This document shows positions 48,215 to 57,170 of a stretch of 64,000 nt of DNA, piece by piece; within the stretch, counting starts at the first letter, position 1; each line of letters starts with the position of its first letter. The position numbers and the translations under genes are program-made. This DNA is from Caulobacter sp. FWC26 (GTDB lineage Bacteria; Pseudomonadota; Alphaproteobacteria; Caulobacterales; Caulobacteraceae). Below the pieces are notes generated by a model. It was not told the DNA's origin. It ran no database searches and was given only the letters and a program-made list of their open reading frames with translations. Location: assembly GCF_002742645.2 (NCBI RefSeq), contig NZ_CP033875.1, forward strand, positions 620,001 through 684,000, given 5' to 3'.

Positions 48215-49984
48215 ATGCGTCGCAACGGACTCTTCGGCACGGCCGTGATCTGCGTGGCGGCGGTGACGGCGCTGGCGTCGGCTCCCGTCGCCGCCGCGCC
48301 CTCGCCTGATCAGCTCTTTAGCGCCATCGCCGACGGCGAGTACGCCTGGCGCAAGGCCCAGATGGGCCCCAGCGAGGATGGCCCGAAGTCCGAACGCTTC
48401 AAGCTTCCCGATGTCGGCGCGAAGGTCCAGGCCGAGCGCCTGACCCGCTGGGCCGAAGTGTCCAGGCAGTTGGCCACGATCCCGGTCGCCAAGCTGTCCC
48501 ACGTCAACCAGGTCAACTACGCCGTTTACAAAGGCCAGATCGACGCCCTCCTTGCCGAGCAGCGCTACCGTGAATACGAAAAACCACTGAACGCCGACAG
48601 CAGCTTCTGGGGCGACGTGGCCGAAACCGCGCGCGACAGCTTCCAGACCGAGGCGGACTACCGCGCCTATATCGCCATGCTGCGCGACATTCCGCGCTAT
48701 TACGACCAGCAGATCGTCAACATGCGCGCGGGCCTGAAACGCGGCTTCACGCCGCCGCAAATCACCCTGCGGGGCCGCGACGCGGGCGTCGCCCTGGTCG
48801 CGGAGGCCGCGACGCCACAGGACTCGCCGTTCTACGCGCCCTTCAAGAAGGCCCTGCCGGCCGTCATCCCCGCCGAGACCCAGGCCGCCCTGCGTCGCGA
48901 GGCCGCCGAGGCGATCACCCAGGCGGTGGTCCCGGCCCACGCCCGCCTGCGGGCCTTCCTGCGTGACGAGTACATCCCCGGCGCGCGACGCGAGCTGGCC
49001 GCCTACGCCCTGCCGGACGGCCAAGCCTACTACCGCTCCAAGGTGGCCGAGTTCACAACCACCGACATGACGCCCGAGCAGATCCACCAGATCGGCCTCG
49101 CCGAGGTGGCCAAGATCCGCGCCCGGATGCTGGACGTCATGAAGGAGACCAAGTTCGAGGGCGACCTGCCGGCCTTTCTGACCTTCCTGCGCACCGATCC
49201 CCGCTTCTACGCCAAGACCCCGCAGGACCTGCTGGACCGCGCGGCCTGGAACGCCAAGCGCTTCGACGGCGTGGCCTCGCAGTGGTTCGGCCGCCTGCCG
49301 CGCAGCCGGTTCGCCATTCGTCCGGTGCCGGACGAGGTCGCGCCGTTCTACACCGGCGGGCGCGGCGGGCCGGGGATCTATCTGGTCAATACCTACAACC
49401 TGCCGTCCCGGCCGCTGTACTCACAGATGGCGCTGACCCTGCACGAGAGCGCGCCGGGGCACGCCTTCCAGATGCCGCTGGCCGCCGAGAACACCGGCCT
49501 GCCGGCCTATCGCCGCGACACCTACCTGTCGGCCTATGGCGAGGGCTGGGCGCTATACAGCGAGGCGCTAGGCGAGGACATGGGTCTCTACGACACGCCC
49601 TACGATCGGTTCGGCATGCTCAGCTACCAGATGTGGCGCGCCGCGCGGCTGGTCGTCGACACCGGCCTGCACACCAAGGGCTGGACCCGCGAGCAGGCCC
49701 AGCAATACCTGCACGACAACACCGCCATGGCCGACCACGAGATCCAGACCGAGGTCGACCGCTACATCGCCTGGCCGGGCCAGGCGCTGTCCTACTACAT
49801 GGGCATGCTGGCCTTCGTGAACGCGCGCCAGCGGGCCGAAAAGGCGCTGGGGCCCAAGTTCAACATCCGCGCTTTCCACGACGCGGTGCTGGAACTGGGC
49901 TCGGTCCCCCTGCCGGTGATCGACGCCCGGGTTGACCAACTGATCGCGGCGGGGGGCAAGGGTCCCTATTCCGATGTGGAGTGA
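48215..49984 (+). CDS. DUF885 family exported metallopeptidase-like protein
   Basis: A 589-residue protein with signal peptide MRRNGLFGTAVICVAAVTALASAPVAAA. The family motif LTLHESAPGHAFQM near residue 412 is an HExxxGH-type zinc site, and YGEGWALYSEALGEDMG near 445 supplies the downstream glutamate, as in DUF885 carboxypeptidase-like proteins. It follows the Ldh2 gene by 2 bases in one operon. I infer it trims peptides, possibly hydroxyproline-rich ones, in the periplasm. Confidence 0.85.
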   Translation: MRRNGLFGTAVICVAAVTALASAPVAAAPSPDQLFSAIADGEYAWRKAQMGPSEDGPKSERFKLPDVGAKVQAERLTRWAEVSRQLATIPVAKLSHVNQVNYAVYKGQIDALLAEQRYREYEKPLNADSSFWGDVAETARDSFQTEADYRAYIAMLRDIPRYYDQQIVNMRAGLKRGFTPPQITLRGRDAGVALVAEAATPQDSPFYAPFKKALPAVIPAETQAALRREAAEAITQAVVPAHARLRAFLRDEYIPGARRELAAYALPDGQAYYRSKVAEFTTTDMTPEQIHQIGLAEVAKIRARMLDVMKETKFEGDLPAFLTFLRTDPRFYAKTPQDLLDRAAWNAKRFDGVASQWFGRLPRSRFAIRPVPDEVAPFYTGGRGGPGIYLVNTYNLPSRPLYSQMALTLHESAPGHAFQMPLAAENTGLPAYRRDTYLSAYGEGWALYSEALGEDMGLYDTPYDRFGMLSYQMWRAARLVVDTGLHTKGWTREQAQQYLHDNTAMADHEIQTEVDRYIAWPGQALSYYMGMLAFVNARQRAEKALGPKFNIRAFHDAVLELGSVPLPVIDARVDQLIAAGGKGPYSDVE

Positions 49985-49987
49985 GCC

Positions 49988-50249
49988 GCCGGGTAACCCG
50001 ATCCTTGCGGACGGCCGATACTGCTCCACCGACCCCGCGCCGATCGTGGCGGGCTGCTGTATCGGGGGCTGGACGGCGGGATCGTTCGCCCGACGCCGTT
50101 GCCGCCCGACATGTGGGCCTGCCGAGCCCGGCCCGACTCGGCAGTGGCTGGAATATTGGTTCGACAAGCCCGTCACCCTGAACGACGCTCGGACCCGTTT
50201 CGTCATACCGCACCAGGGCCTGACGCTGCTGAAGGCGAGGGGCCGGTAG
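49988..50249 (+). pseudogene. Decayed GH43-like glycosidase remnant
   Basis: After the DUF885 gene the plus strand reads GNPILADGRYCSTDPAPIVA, the typical N-terminal active-site opening of GH43 arabinosidases/xylosidases, then needs a frameshift to continue as LLYRGLDGGIVRPTPLPPD. A second piece near the end, WLEYWFDKPVTLNDARTRF, followed by a stop, may be from the C-terminus of another or the same glycosidase. The GH43 body is absent, so most of the gene was deleted. Confidence 0.45.
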
Positions 50250-50253
50250 AACC

Positions 50254-50895
50254 TCAGCTCGCCAGCTGCTGCTTCAAATCCGATAGGGTGCCGCGGATGT
50301 GGTTGGCGGCCAGAGCCTCGACGGTCTTGGCGTCGCCGCGGACCCAGGCCTCTAGCATCTCGCGGTGTTCGCGGCTGGCCCGCTCGTCGCGACCGTTGGG
50401 CTCCAGATGCACCCGCACATAGCGCTCGGCTAGAATCTGCAGCCGTTCCATCAGCTGGAATGTTATGTGCCCGCCGGGGCGCACTAGGGCCATGTGGAAG
50501 GCTCGATTGAAGCTGACATGGTCGCCGTCGGGTTTTGACAGTTCGGCCTCCAGCGCTTCCAGCGCGGCCGTGGCGGCGGCGTGGTCCTTGGCTGTCGCCC
50601 GTCGGCAGGCCTCGGCCACCGCGCCAGGCTCCAGCTTCAGGCGCAGGGCGAAGACTTCGCTGGCTTCACTGGCGGATAGATCGCGTACGACATAACCGCG
50701 GTTAGGATAGGATTGCAGCAGGCCGTCTTGCTCGAGACGGCCTAGGGCCTCGCGTAGGGGGATTTTGCTGACGCCCAACTCAGTCGCGATGATGTCCTGT
50801 CGTACGGCGGTCCCAGGCTGCATCGCGCCGACGAGAATGCGGCGGCGGACGATCTCGTAGGTTTGGTCGGACAGCGATCGGACGACGATGTTCAT
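50254..50895 (-). CDS. GntR/FCD-family transcriptional regulator
   Basis: A 213-residue regulator. The winged HTH is at residues 10-70 (RRRILVGAMQPGTAVRQDI, ELGVSKIPLREALGRLEQDG), and the FCD domain follows with metal-binding-like SFNRAFHMALV, SREHREMLEAW and AANHIRG. FCD regulators often bind palindromes with GT and AC; B. subtilis GntR uses a core of TTGTATACAA. The local sites share GTATAC. One lies 84 bases upstream of this gene, so autoregulation is likely. Predicted to control the surrounding hydroxyproline genes. Confidence 0.9.
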   Translation of the reverse strand: MNIVVRSLSDQTYEIVRRRILVGAMQPGTAVRQDIIATELGVSKIPLREALGRLEQDGLLQSYPNRGYVVRDLSASEASEVFALRLKLEPGAVAEACRRATAKDHAAATAALEALEAELSKPDGDHVSFNRAFHMALVRPGGHITFQLMERLQILAERYVRVHLEPNGRDERASREHREMLEAWVRGDAKTVEALAANHIRGTLSDLKQQLAS

Positions 50896-50976
50896 GGGCC
50901 GGAAGGGATCTCTCTGAAGGGTGTTCTCAAAGGCGCCGGTGGGTAAAGCGCCACGCGACGATCCGAGAAGGGCAGA

Positions 50977-50986
50977 TCGTATACCG
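50977..50986. promoter_or_regulatory. GTATAC operator, site 5, before the GntR gene
   Basis: TCGTATACCG, with GTATAC at 50979-50984, in the gap between the epimerase stop and the GntR start. Consistent with autoregulation. Confidence 0.5.
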
Positions 50987-51008
50987 TCACCCGTCAGGAG
51001 GCGGGAGT

Positions 51009-52007
51009 CTAGATCACCTGAAAGCCCGCCCAGAAAGCATCCTCGCGGTCGATCCAGAGGATATTGTGGCCCGTGGCGATCGCGGAGCCTTCGATCGAGG
51101 GGATAAACGCCTTCTGGCCGCCCAGTTCGGTTTCCGCCTCGACGCGACCGATGAAGCGGCTGCCGATGATGCTCTCGTGGACGAAGGTGTCGCCGACTTT
51201 CAGCTCGCCCTTCGCCGCCAGGTGCGCCAGGCGCGCCGAAGTGCCCGTACCGCAAGGGCTGCGATCGATGGCGCGGTCACCATAGAACACCGCATTGCGG
51301 CCATCGGCGTCCGGAGCCCGGGGGGCGTCGGCCCAAAGCACGTGGCTGACCCCGCGGATCGTCGGGTCCAGCGGGTGGACCGGCTCATAGGCCTCGCGCA
51401 CCAGCGTGCGGATGATCGGGCTGAGGCGCAGGATCTCGGCCGCGCCCAGGGCGTCTATGCCGGTATATGGCCCCTGCGGTTCGACGATGGCGTAGAAGTT
51501 GCCGCCGTACGAGACATCGACGCTGAGCGGACCGAAACCGGGGACCTCGATCTCGATGCCCGCCTTGGCCAGATAGGCCGGGACATTTCGGATCCTCACG
51601 GCGGTGACCCGGTCGCCCGCAGTATGGTAGGCGATTTCGATCACGCCAGCTGGGACCTCCAGTCTTAGCTTGCCCGGCTCGCGTGGGGTCACCAGGCCGT
51701 TCTCCAGGGCGAAGGTGACGATGCCGATCGTGCCGTGGCCGCACATCGGCAGGCAGCCGCTGGTTTCGATGAACAGGATGCCAGCGTCGCAGTCGGCCTG
51801 GGTTGGCGGATAGAGGAAGCCGCCCGACATCATATCGTGACCACGCGGCTCGAACATCAGGCCGGTGCGGATCCAGTCGAAGCGGGCGAGAAAGTCCTGG
51901 CGTCTGGCGCTCATCGTATCGCCGCGCAGCAGCGGCGCGCCGCCGGCCACAAGACGCACCGGGTTGCCGGCGGTGTGGCCGTCGACGCAGAAGAACGTGT
52001 GACGCAT
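51009..52007 (-). CDS. 4-hydroxyproline 2-epimerase
   Basis: A 333-residue proline-racemase-family enzyme that converts trans-4-hydroxy-L-proline to cis-4-hydroxy-D-proline. Both catalytic cysteines are present: Cys in CLPMCGHGTIG near residue 87 and Cys in RSPCGTGTSA near 247. The double Cys marks an epimerase/racemase rather than the Cys/Thr trans-3-hydroxyproline dehydratase. Start is MRHTFFCVDGHTAGNPVR, the standard N-terminus. It is 19 bases downstream of the deaminase gene and the pair is transcribed away from the oxidase gene. Confidence 0.9.
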   Translation of the reverse strand: MRHTFFCVDGHTAGNPVRLVAGGAPLLRGDTMSARRQDFLARFDWIRTGLMFEPRGHDMMSGGFLYPPTQADCDAGILFIETSGCLPMCGHGTIGIVTFALENGLVTPREPGKLRLEVPAGVIEIAYHTAGDRVTAVRIRNVPAYLAKAGIEIEVPGFGPLSVDVSYGGNFYAIVEPQGPYTGIDALGAAEILRLSPIIRTLVREAYEPVHPLDPTIRGVSHVLWADAPRAPDADGRNAVFYGDRAIDRSPCGTGTSARLAHLAAKGELKVGDTFVHESIIGSRFIGRVEAETELGGQKAFIPSIEGSAIATGHNILWIDREDAFWAGFQVI

Positions 52008-52026
52008 GGGCTTCCTCTGGTGCTGC

Positions 52027-52944
52027 TTAGGCGGCCGCAGCCGGGGCCAGGACGGGCCGGGTTGCGGCGGCCTCCTCGACCATGGCGACGACTTGGGCGC
52101 GGCGGGCGCCGGCCAGGGGCAGACGCGGCAGCCGCACGTACTCGGTCCCGCGACCCATGATCGTCTCAGCCAGCTTGATCGACTGGACCAAGTCGTGCTC
52201 GGCGTCCAGATGTAGCAGCGGCATGAACCAGCGATAGATGCGGCGAGCTTCTTCCAGGTCGCCGCGGTCAACGGCCGCGACCAAGGCCACCGATTCCTGC
52301 GGGAAGGCGCTGGTCAGGCCCGAGACCCAGCCCCTAGCGCCGAGCAGCAGGCCTTCCAGCGCGACGTCGTCGAGGCCGGCCATCAGGATAAAGCGCTCGC
52401 CGAACGCGCGGGCCAGGTCGGTGAAGCGGCGCGTGTCGGGGGCGCTTTCTTTGATTGCCACGATGGTCGGCTCGTCGGCCAGGCGGGTCAACACCTCCAG
52501 GGTGATGGCCGCGCGGTAGGCCGGCGGATTATTATAAAGCATGATCGGCAGGCTCGACGCCTGGGCGACCGTGCGGAAGTGGGCTTCCAGTTCGGCCTCG
52601 GTCGGCACGTAGACCATGGCGGGCAGGGCCATAAGGGCGTTGGCGCCCAAGGACTCAGCGTCCTTGGCGAAGGCGGCGGCGCGGGTCGTGGTCAGCTCCG
52701 AGACGCCGACGATGATCGGCACCCGGCCGGCCACCACCTCGACGGCGGCTTTCAGCATCTTGCGCTTCTCGTCGGCCTCCAGCGAGTTGTTCTCACCGCA
52801 GGTGCCCAGCACCACAAGACCGTGCACGCCATCCCGGATCAGGGCGTCCAGCACCCGTTGGCTGGCGTCAAAATCGATGGACAGATCTGGATTGAATTGG
52901 GTCGTCGCGGCCGGGAACACGCCCGACCAATTCATGGAACTCAT
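52027..52944 (-). CDS. Putative 1-pyrroline-4-hydroxy-2-carboxylate deaminase (DHDPS family)
   Basis: A 305-residue class I aldolase-fold lyase. The DHDPS signature GTCGENNSL near residue 47 and the Schiff-base lysine in TIVAIKESAPD near 163 are visible. DapA itself is excluded by the neighbours: it lies in the hydroxyproline cluster, where this family member converts the pyrroline intermediate to alpha-ketoglutarate semialdehyde. A possible second start is at 52935. The next enzyme, the semialdehyde dehydrogenase, is not in this window. Confidence 0.85.
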   Translation of the reverse strand: MSSMNWSGVFPAATTQFNPDLSIDFDASQRVLDALIRDGVHGLVVLGTCGENNSLEADEKRKMLKAAVEVVAGRVPIIVGVSELTTTRAAAFAKDAESLGANALMALPAMVYVPTEAELEAHFRTVAQASSLPIMLYNNPPAYRAAITLEVLTRLADEPTIVAIKESAPDTRRFTDLARAFGERFILMAGLDDVALEGLLLGARGWVSGLTSAFPQESVALVAAVDRGDLEEARRIYRWFMPLLHLDAEHDLVQSIKLAETIMGRGTEYVRLPRLPLAGARRAQVVAMVEEAAATRPVLAPAAAA

Positions 52945-52973
52945 ACGCCTTGCACCTCCAGCTGCTTCGGATA

Positions 52974-52983
52974 CTGTATACGA
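52974..52983. promoter_or_regulatory. GTATAC operator, site 6, in the hydroxyproline divergent promoter
   Basis: CTGTATACGA, with GTATAC at 52976-52981, in the 74-base region between the deaminase and oxidase genes. A single bound repressor could shut off both directions. Confidence 0.5.
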
Positions 52984-53018
52984 AATGGCATGGCGGAGGT
53001 AAAGCCTGGGTGGACAGC

Positions 53019-54281
53019 ATGTCGGGTATCTTGGTGGTCGGGGGTGGCGTGGTCGGCAAAGCCTGCGCCCTTTCCCTTCAGCGCGCCGGGGAGGCTGTCA
53101 CCCTACTCGATCCCCAACAATCGCCGCCTCCGGCCTCGTATGGAAACGCCGGCCACATCGCGACCGAGCAGGTCGCACCCCTTGCCTCGCCGACCGCGCT
53201 GGCTTCGGCTTTCCGCCGGCTGTACGGCCTGGGCGGAGCCTTGGATTTCCGGCTGAGCGACATCGGAACCTGGGGGCCTTGGGCTGCTCGCTTCGTGGCG
53301 GCCTCGACACCCGAGGGCGCGGCCCGCGGCCAGCGGGCTCTTGGCGGATTGCTGAAGGACGCCCTGCCGGCCTGGCGGCGACTGACCGTGTCTCTTGGTC
53401 GTCCCGATCTTCTTATAGAGCGCGGCCATGTGGTGGTCTGGGAGACACCCGCGAGCGCCCGCGCTGGACGTGCCGCCTGGGAGGCGGCAGACATCGGCCA
53501 GGCCCGTCTGAGCCCGCTTGCTGAATCGACCAAGGTTAGCCTGGAACGCCTGATCAAGCCGGCGATCACGGGCGGGCTCACCTTTCAGAACACAGGCCAG
53601 GTCAGCGATCCGGGCCTAGTGCTACGTCTCCTGGACGAGGCCTTCGAGGCCGTCGGCGGCCAGCGCCTGACCAGCCAGGTCCGGCGTTTGTGGAACGCGG
53701 ACGGCCGCGTCGTGGCCGAGCTCGTTGACGGCCGGCGCCTGACGCCCGAACGCGTGCTCGTGACCGGAGGTGTCGGTTCGGGCGCGCTGATGCGCGGGGT
53801 GGGCCATGTCGCCCCCGTGATCGCCGAGCGCGGCTACCACCTCGAGGGCGGTGCGGAGCATTGGGATGATCTGCCGCCCGTGGTGTTCGAGGATCGCTCG
53901 CTGATCTTGACCCGCTTCGGCAACCGTCTGCGGGCCGCCAGTTTCGTCGAGTTCGGCCATGAGGCCTCGCCGCCCGATCCGCGCAAGTGGGCCCGGCTGA
54001 GACGCCACCTGTCGGAGCTGAATGTACGCCTGGAAGGCCCCGTCGCCGAATGGATGGGGGCCCGACCCACCTTGCCCGATTATCTTCCGGCCATCGGCGT
54101 CAGTCGGCGGGTCGACAATCTTTACTACGCCTTCGGTCACCAGCATCTGGGCCTGACCCTGGCGGCGACGACCGGCGAGCTTGTCGTGGCCTTGATGGGC
54201 GGCGGCGCGCCCGCCGTCGATCTGACACCGTTCGACCTCGCCCGTTTCGAGCGCGGACACAGCAAGAGGAGCAATCCATGA
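53019..54281 (+). CDS. FAD-dependent D-amino-acid (D-hydroxyproline) dehydrogenase/oxidase
   Basis: A 420-residue DAO-family flavoprotein. The N-terminal dinucleotide site is ILVVGGGVVGKACALSLQRAG; PPASYGNAGHIATEQVAPLA near 40 is the flavin region; and YAFGHQHLGLTLAATTGELV near 375 is the C-terminal FAD-contact motif, as in DadA-like and LhpB-like proteins. It would oxidise cis-4-hydroxy-D-proline to the pyrroline intermediate. It overlaps the M24 gene by 4 bases. The start is ATG at the first Gly-rich strand; a GTG 9 bases earlier is possible. Confidence 0.87.
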   Translation: MSGILVVGGGVVGKACALSLQRAGEAVTLLDPQQSPPPASYGNAGHIATEQVAPLASPTALASAFRRLYGLGGALDFRLSDIGTWGPWAARFVAASTPEGAARGQRALGGLLKDALPAWRRLTVSLGRPDLLIERGHVVVWETPASARAGRAAWEAADIGQARLSPLAESTKVSLERLIKPAITGGLTFQNTGQVSDPGLVLRLLDEAFEAVGGQRLTSQVRRLWNADGRVVAELVDGRRLTPERVLVTGGVGSGALMRGVGHVAPVIAERGYHLEGGAEHWDDLPPVVFEDRSLILTRFGNRLRAASFVEFGHEASPPDPRKWARLRRHLSELNVRLEGPVAEWMGARPTLPDYLPAIGVSRRVDNLYYAFGHQHLGLTLAATTGELVVALMGGGAPAVDLTPFDLARFERGHSKRSNP

Positions 54282-55486
54282 CCCTGGGCGTCGGCGGTTC
54301 GACCATGGATCTGCAACTGGCGGGGCTGTCGCCTCGGCCCGGGCGTCCGCCGGCCATCACGGCCGGCGAGTACGCGGCGCGTCTGGAGCGGGCGAGGGTC
54401 CTTACCGCCGCTCTGGGCGGCGAGGCCCTGCTGGTCGGGGCGGGCGCCAGCCTGCGCTACTTCACCGGTGTGCCATGGGGCGCAACCGAGCGCCTGGTGG
54501 CCCTGCTGCTGCCCCGCGTCGGTCGGCCGATCATGATCTGTCCGGGCTTCGAGCTGGGCTCCTTGCAGGCCGATCTGAAGATCGAGGCCGACATCCGCCT
54601 TTGGCAGGAGCACGAAGATCCCGCCGTCCTGGTGGGGCGCGCCCTGTCGGAGGTCGGCGCCGGAACGCTGGCCCTGGACCCCGCCGCGCCCTTCTCGGTG
54701 TTCAGCGCGTTGGGCAAGGCCGCGCCGTCGCTGCGGGCGGTCGACGCCACGCCGGTGATCGACGGCTGCCGGAGCGTGAAGTCTATGGCCGAACTGGCTT
54801 TGATGCGGCACGCCAAGTCCATCACCCTGGACGTCCAACGTCGGGCCGCCGCGATCCTGACCTCCGGGATCAAGGCGAGCGCGGTCAAGCAATTCATCGA
54901 CAGTGCGCATCGCGCGGCTGGCGCCGACGGCGGCTCGACCTTCTGCGCGGTGCAGTTCGGTCTGGCCACGGCCTATCCGCACGGCCTCCCCGGCGACCAG
55001 ACTCTGAACGAAGGCGACTTGGTGCTGATAGATACTGGCTGCCAGATTGAGGGCTACAACGCGGACATCACCCGCACCTACGTCTTCGGCGAGCCAGGCG
55101 ACGAGCATCGCCGAATCTGGAACATCGAACACGAAGCGCAGGCCGCCGCTTTCGACGCCGTGAGGCCGGGCGTCCCTTGCGAGGTTATCGATCAGACCGC
55201 CCGCGATGTGCTGGAGCGCCATGGCCTGGGACCCGATTACGCTCTCCCGGGGCTACCGCACCGCACCGGCCACGGCATTGGCCTGTCGATCCACGAGGGA
55301 CCCTATCTGGTGCGCGGCGACCGTACGCCGCTGGCGCCCGGCATGTGCTTCTCCAACGAGCCGATGATCGTGTTGCCCGACCAGTTCGGCGTGCGGCTTG
55401 AGGACCACTTCCATGTCACCGAGGACGGCGCGGCCTGGTTCACCGAGCCCTCGCCCTCGATCGATGCGCCGTTCGGCAAGGCCTGA
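54278..55486 (+). CDS. M24 family aminopeptidase (Xaa-Pro type)
   Basis: A 402-residue creatinase-fold metallopeptidase. Metal ligands: Asp and Asp in LIDTGCQIEGYNADITRTY near 250, His in HRTGHGIGLSIHEGP near 330, Glu in NEPMI near 365 and Glu in RLEDHFHV near 378. This is the full Xaa-Pro aminopeptidase/prolidase set. It starts within the stop of the oxidase gene (ATGA), so is coupled. It could release hydroxyproline or proline from short peptides in the cytoplasm. Confidence 0.88.
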   Translation: MTLGVGGSTMDLQLAGLSPRPGRPPAITAGEYAARLERARVLTAALGGEALLVGAGASLRYFTGVPWGATERLVALLLPRVGRPIMICPGFELGSLQADLKIEADIRLWQEHEDPAVLVGRALSEVGAGTLALDPAAPFSVFSALGKAAPSLRAVDATPVIDGCRSVKSMAELALMRHAKSITLDVQRRAAAILTSGIKASAVKQFIDSAHRAAGADGGSTFCAVQFGLATAYPHGLPGDQTLNEGDLVLIDTGCQIEGYNADITRTYVFGEPGDEHRRIWNIEHEAQAAAFDAVRPGVPCEVIDQTARDVLERHGLGPDYALPGLPHRTGHGIGLSIHEGPYLVRGDRTPLAPGMCFSNEPMIVLPDQFGVRLEDHFHVTEDGAAWFTEPSPSIDAPFGKA

Positions 55487-55525
55487 TCGAACGCCGCGCA
55501 AAGATACAGTTCAGGGGGATATCAC

Positions 55526-56956
55526 ATGAGTTTCTGGACCCGCCGCAAAGCGCTCGACGCGATCGTCGCGGTCGAGGCCGACCGCCGGCTGAAGCCGACT
55601 CTGTCCTGGCCGCACCTGCTGGCCCTGGGCATCGGGGCGATCATTGGCACGGGCATCTACACCCTGACCGGCATTGGCGCCGAGCGCGCCGGTCCGGCGG
55701 TGATCCTCGCCTTCGCCGCCTGTGGGGTCCTGTGCGTGTTCGCCGCCCTGGCCTATGCCGAGGTGGCGACCCTGATCCCGGCGGCCGGTAGCGCCTACAC
55801 CTACGCCTACTCGGTGCTGGGCGAGGGGCTGGCCTGGATCGTCGGCTGGAGCCTGGTGCTGGAATACGCCGTCACCTGCGCGGCCGTGGCGGTCGGGTGG
55901 TCCGGCTACATGGCGGGCCTGCTCAAGAGCATCGGGATCAGCCTTCCGCCCGAAATCCTGGCGGGGCCGCACGCCGGCGGCGTCATCAATCTACCCGCCG
56001 TGCTGATCACGGTGGCGGTGACGGCCCTGCTGGCCAAGGGGGCGCGGGAAAGCGCGACGCTGAACATCGTCCTGGTGGTGATCAAGATCGTCGCCCTGGC
56101 TGTGTTCATCGGCCTGACCTTCACAGCCATCAGGAGCCAGAACTTTACGCCGTTCATGCCCTACGGCTTCGCGGCCCATACCGAGGGCGGCCATCCGCGC
56201 GGCGTGATGGCGGCCGCCGCCATCGTATTCTTCGCCTTCTTCGGCTTCGACGCGGTGTCGACCTCGGCCGAGGAGGTCAAGAACCCCAAACGCGACCTGA
56301 CCATCGGCATCATCGGCTCGATGGTGATCTGCACCCTCATCTACATGGTGGTGGCCGCTTGCGCGGTCGGGGCATGGCCCTATGTCGAGTTCTCCCGCTC
56401 GGGCGAGCCGCTGGCCTTCATCCTCCGAGGCCTTGGCCATCCGGTCGCCGCCTTCGGCATCGCCGCCGCCGCGATCATCGCCCTGCCAAGCGTCATCCTG
56501 GTGATGATGTTCGGCCAGACCCGGGTGTTCTTCGTCATGGCGCGCGACGGCCTGCTGCCACGCAGCCTGGGAAGGCTGCACGCCAAGAGCGGTGGCCCGC
56601 TTACCCTTACCTTGATCACAGGAGCGGCGGTGGCGGTGGTGGGGGGCTTCCTGCCGCTGGACCAAATCGCCGAGTTGTCCAACGCTGGCACCCTGCTGGC
56701 CTTTATCTGCGTGGCGGTGTGCCTGATGGTCCTGCGGGTGCGGCGGCCCGATCTGCCGCGCCTTTTCCGCTGCCCGGCCGCCTGGATCGTCGCGCCGCTG
56801 GCGGTGATCGGCTGTCTCTACTTCATGGCCAGCCTGCCTGCCGGGACCCTGCTGCGCTTCCTGGGGTGGAACATAATCGGTCTGGTTGTCTATCTGGCCT
56901 ATGGCCGACGCACGAGTTTGCTGGCTTCGGCAGAGTCTGGGTTGCCTCGCCCTTGA
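55526..56956 (+). CDS. APC-family amino-acid permease (CAT-like)
   Basis: A 476-residue membrane protein with about 12 to 14 hydrophobic segments. The start SWPHLLALGIGAIIGTGIYTLTG near residue 30 is the consensus APC first helix with the glycine-rich break, and FFAFFGFDAVSTSAEEVKNPKRDL near 233 is the CAT/YfnA-like signature. As the last gene of the unit, 40 bases after M24 gene, it probably takes up hydroxyproline, proline or short derivatives. Confidence 0.9.
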   Translation: MSFWTRRKALDAIVAVEADRRLKPTLSWPHLLALGIGAIIGTGIYTLTGIGAERAGPAVILAFAACGVLCVFAALAYAEVATLIPAAGSAYTYAYSVLGEGLAWIVGWSLVLEYAVTCAAVAVGWSGYMAGLLKSIGISLPPEILAGPHAGGVINLPAVLITVAVTALLAKGARESATLNIVLVVIKIVALAVFIGLTFTAIRSQNFTPFMPYGFAAHTEGGHPRGVMAAAAIVFFAFFGFDAVSTSAEEVKNPKRDLTIGIIGSMVICTLIYMVVAACAVGAWPYVEFSRSGEPLAFILRGLGHPVAAFGIAAAAIIALPSVILVMMFGQTRVFFVMARDGLLPRSLGRLHAKSGGPLTLTLITGAAVAVVGGFLPLDQIAELSNAGTLLAFICVAVCLMVLRVRRPDLPRLFRCPAAWIVAPLAVIGCLYFMASLPAGTLLRFLGWNIIGLVVYLAYGRRTSLLASAESGLPRP

Positions 56957-57170
56957 TCCCGCCGGCGGATTATCAGGCCTGGACCAGGTGAACGGATCGC
57001 TCCGGGATCCGCTTGGAGGGCGACGACCCGTGCCGGCTCGTGGCCCTGATTGCGCTTGCTCGAAGCGGACTTGGCCGATCAGCGCCGCCTGTTGGTCGCT
57101 CACCGCCGCGCGGATCACGATCGGCGTCTAGAAGGCTTGGCTTCCGCCAGCAACTGCGCGTCTTCGCCCT

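Noticed and set aside
51009..52007. Trans-3-hydroxyproline dehydratase
   Set aside because: Both active-site positions are Cys, which marks epimerases, whereas the dehydratase has Thr or Ser at one.
52027..52944. DapA (lysine biosynthesis)
   Set aside because: Neighbouring genes are hydroxyproline-catabolic and the shared operator-like site fits a catabolic role.
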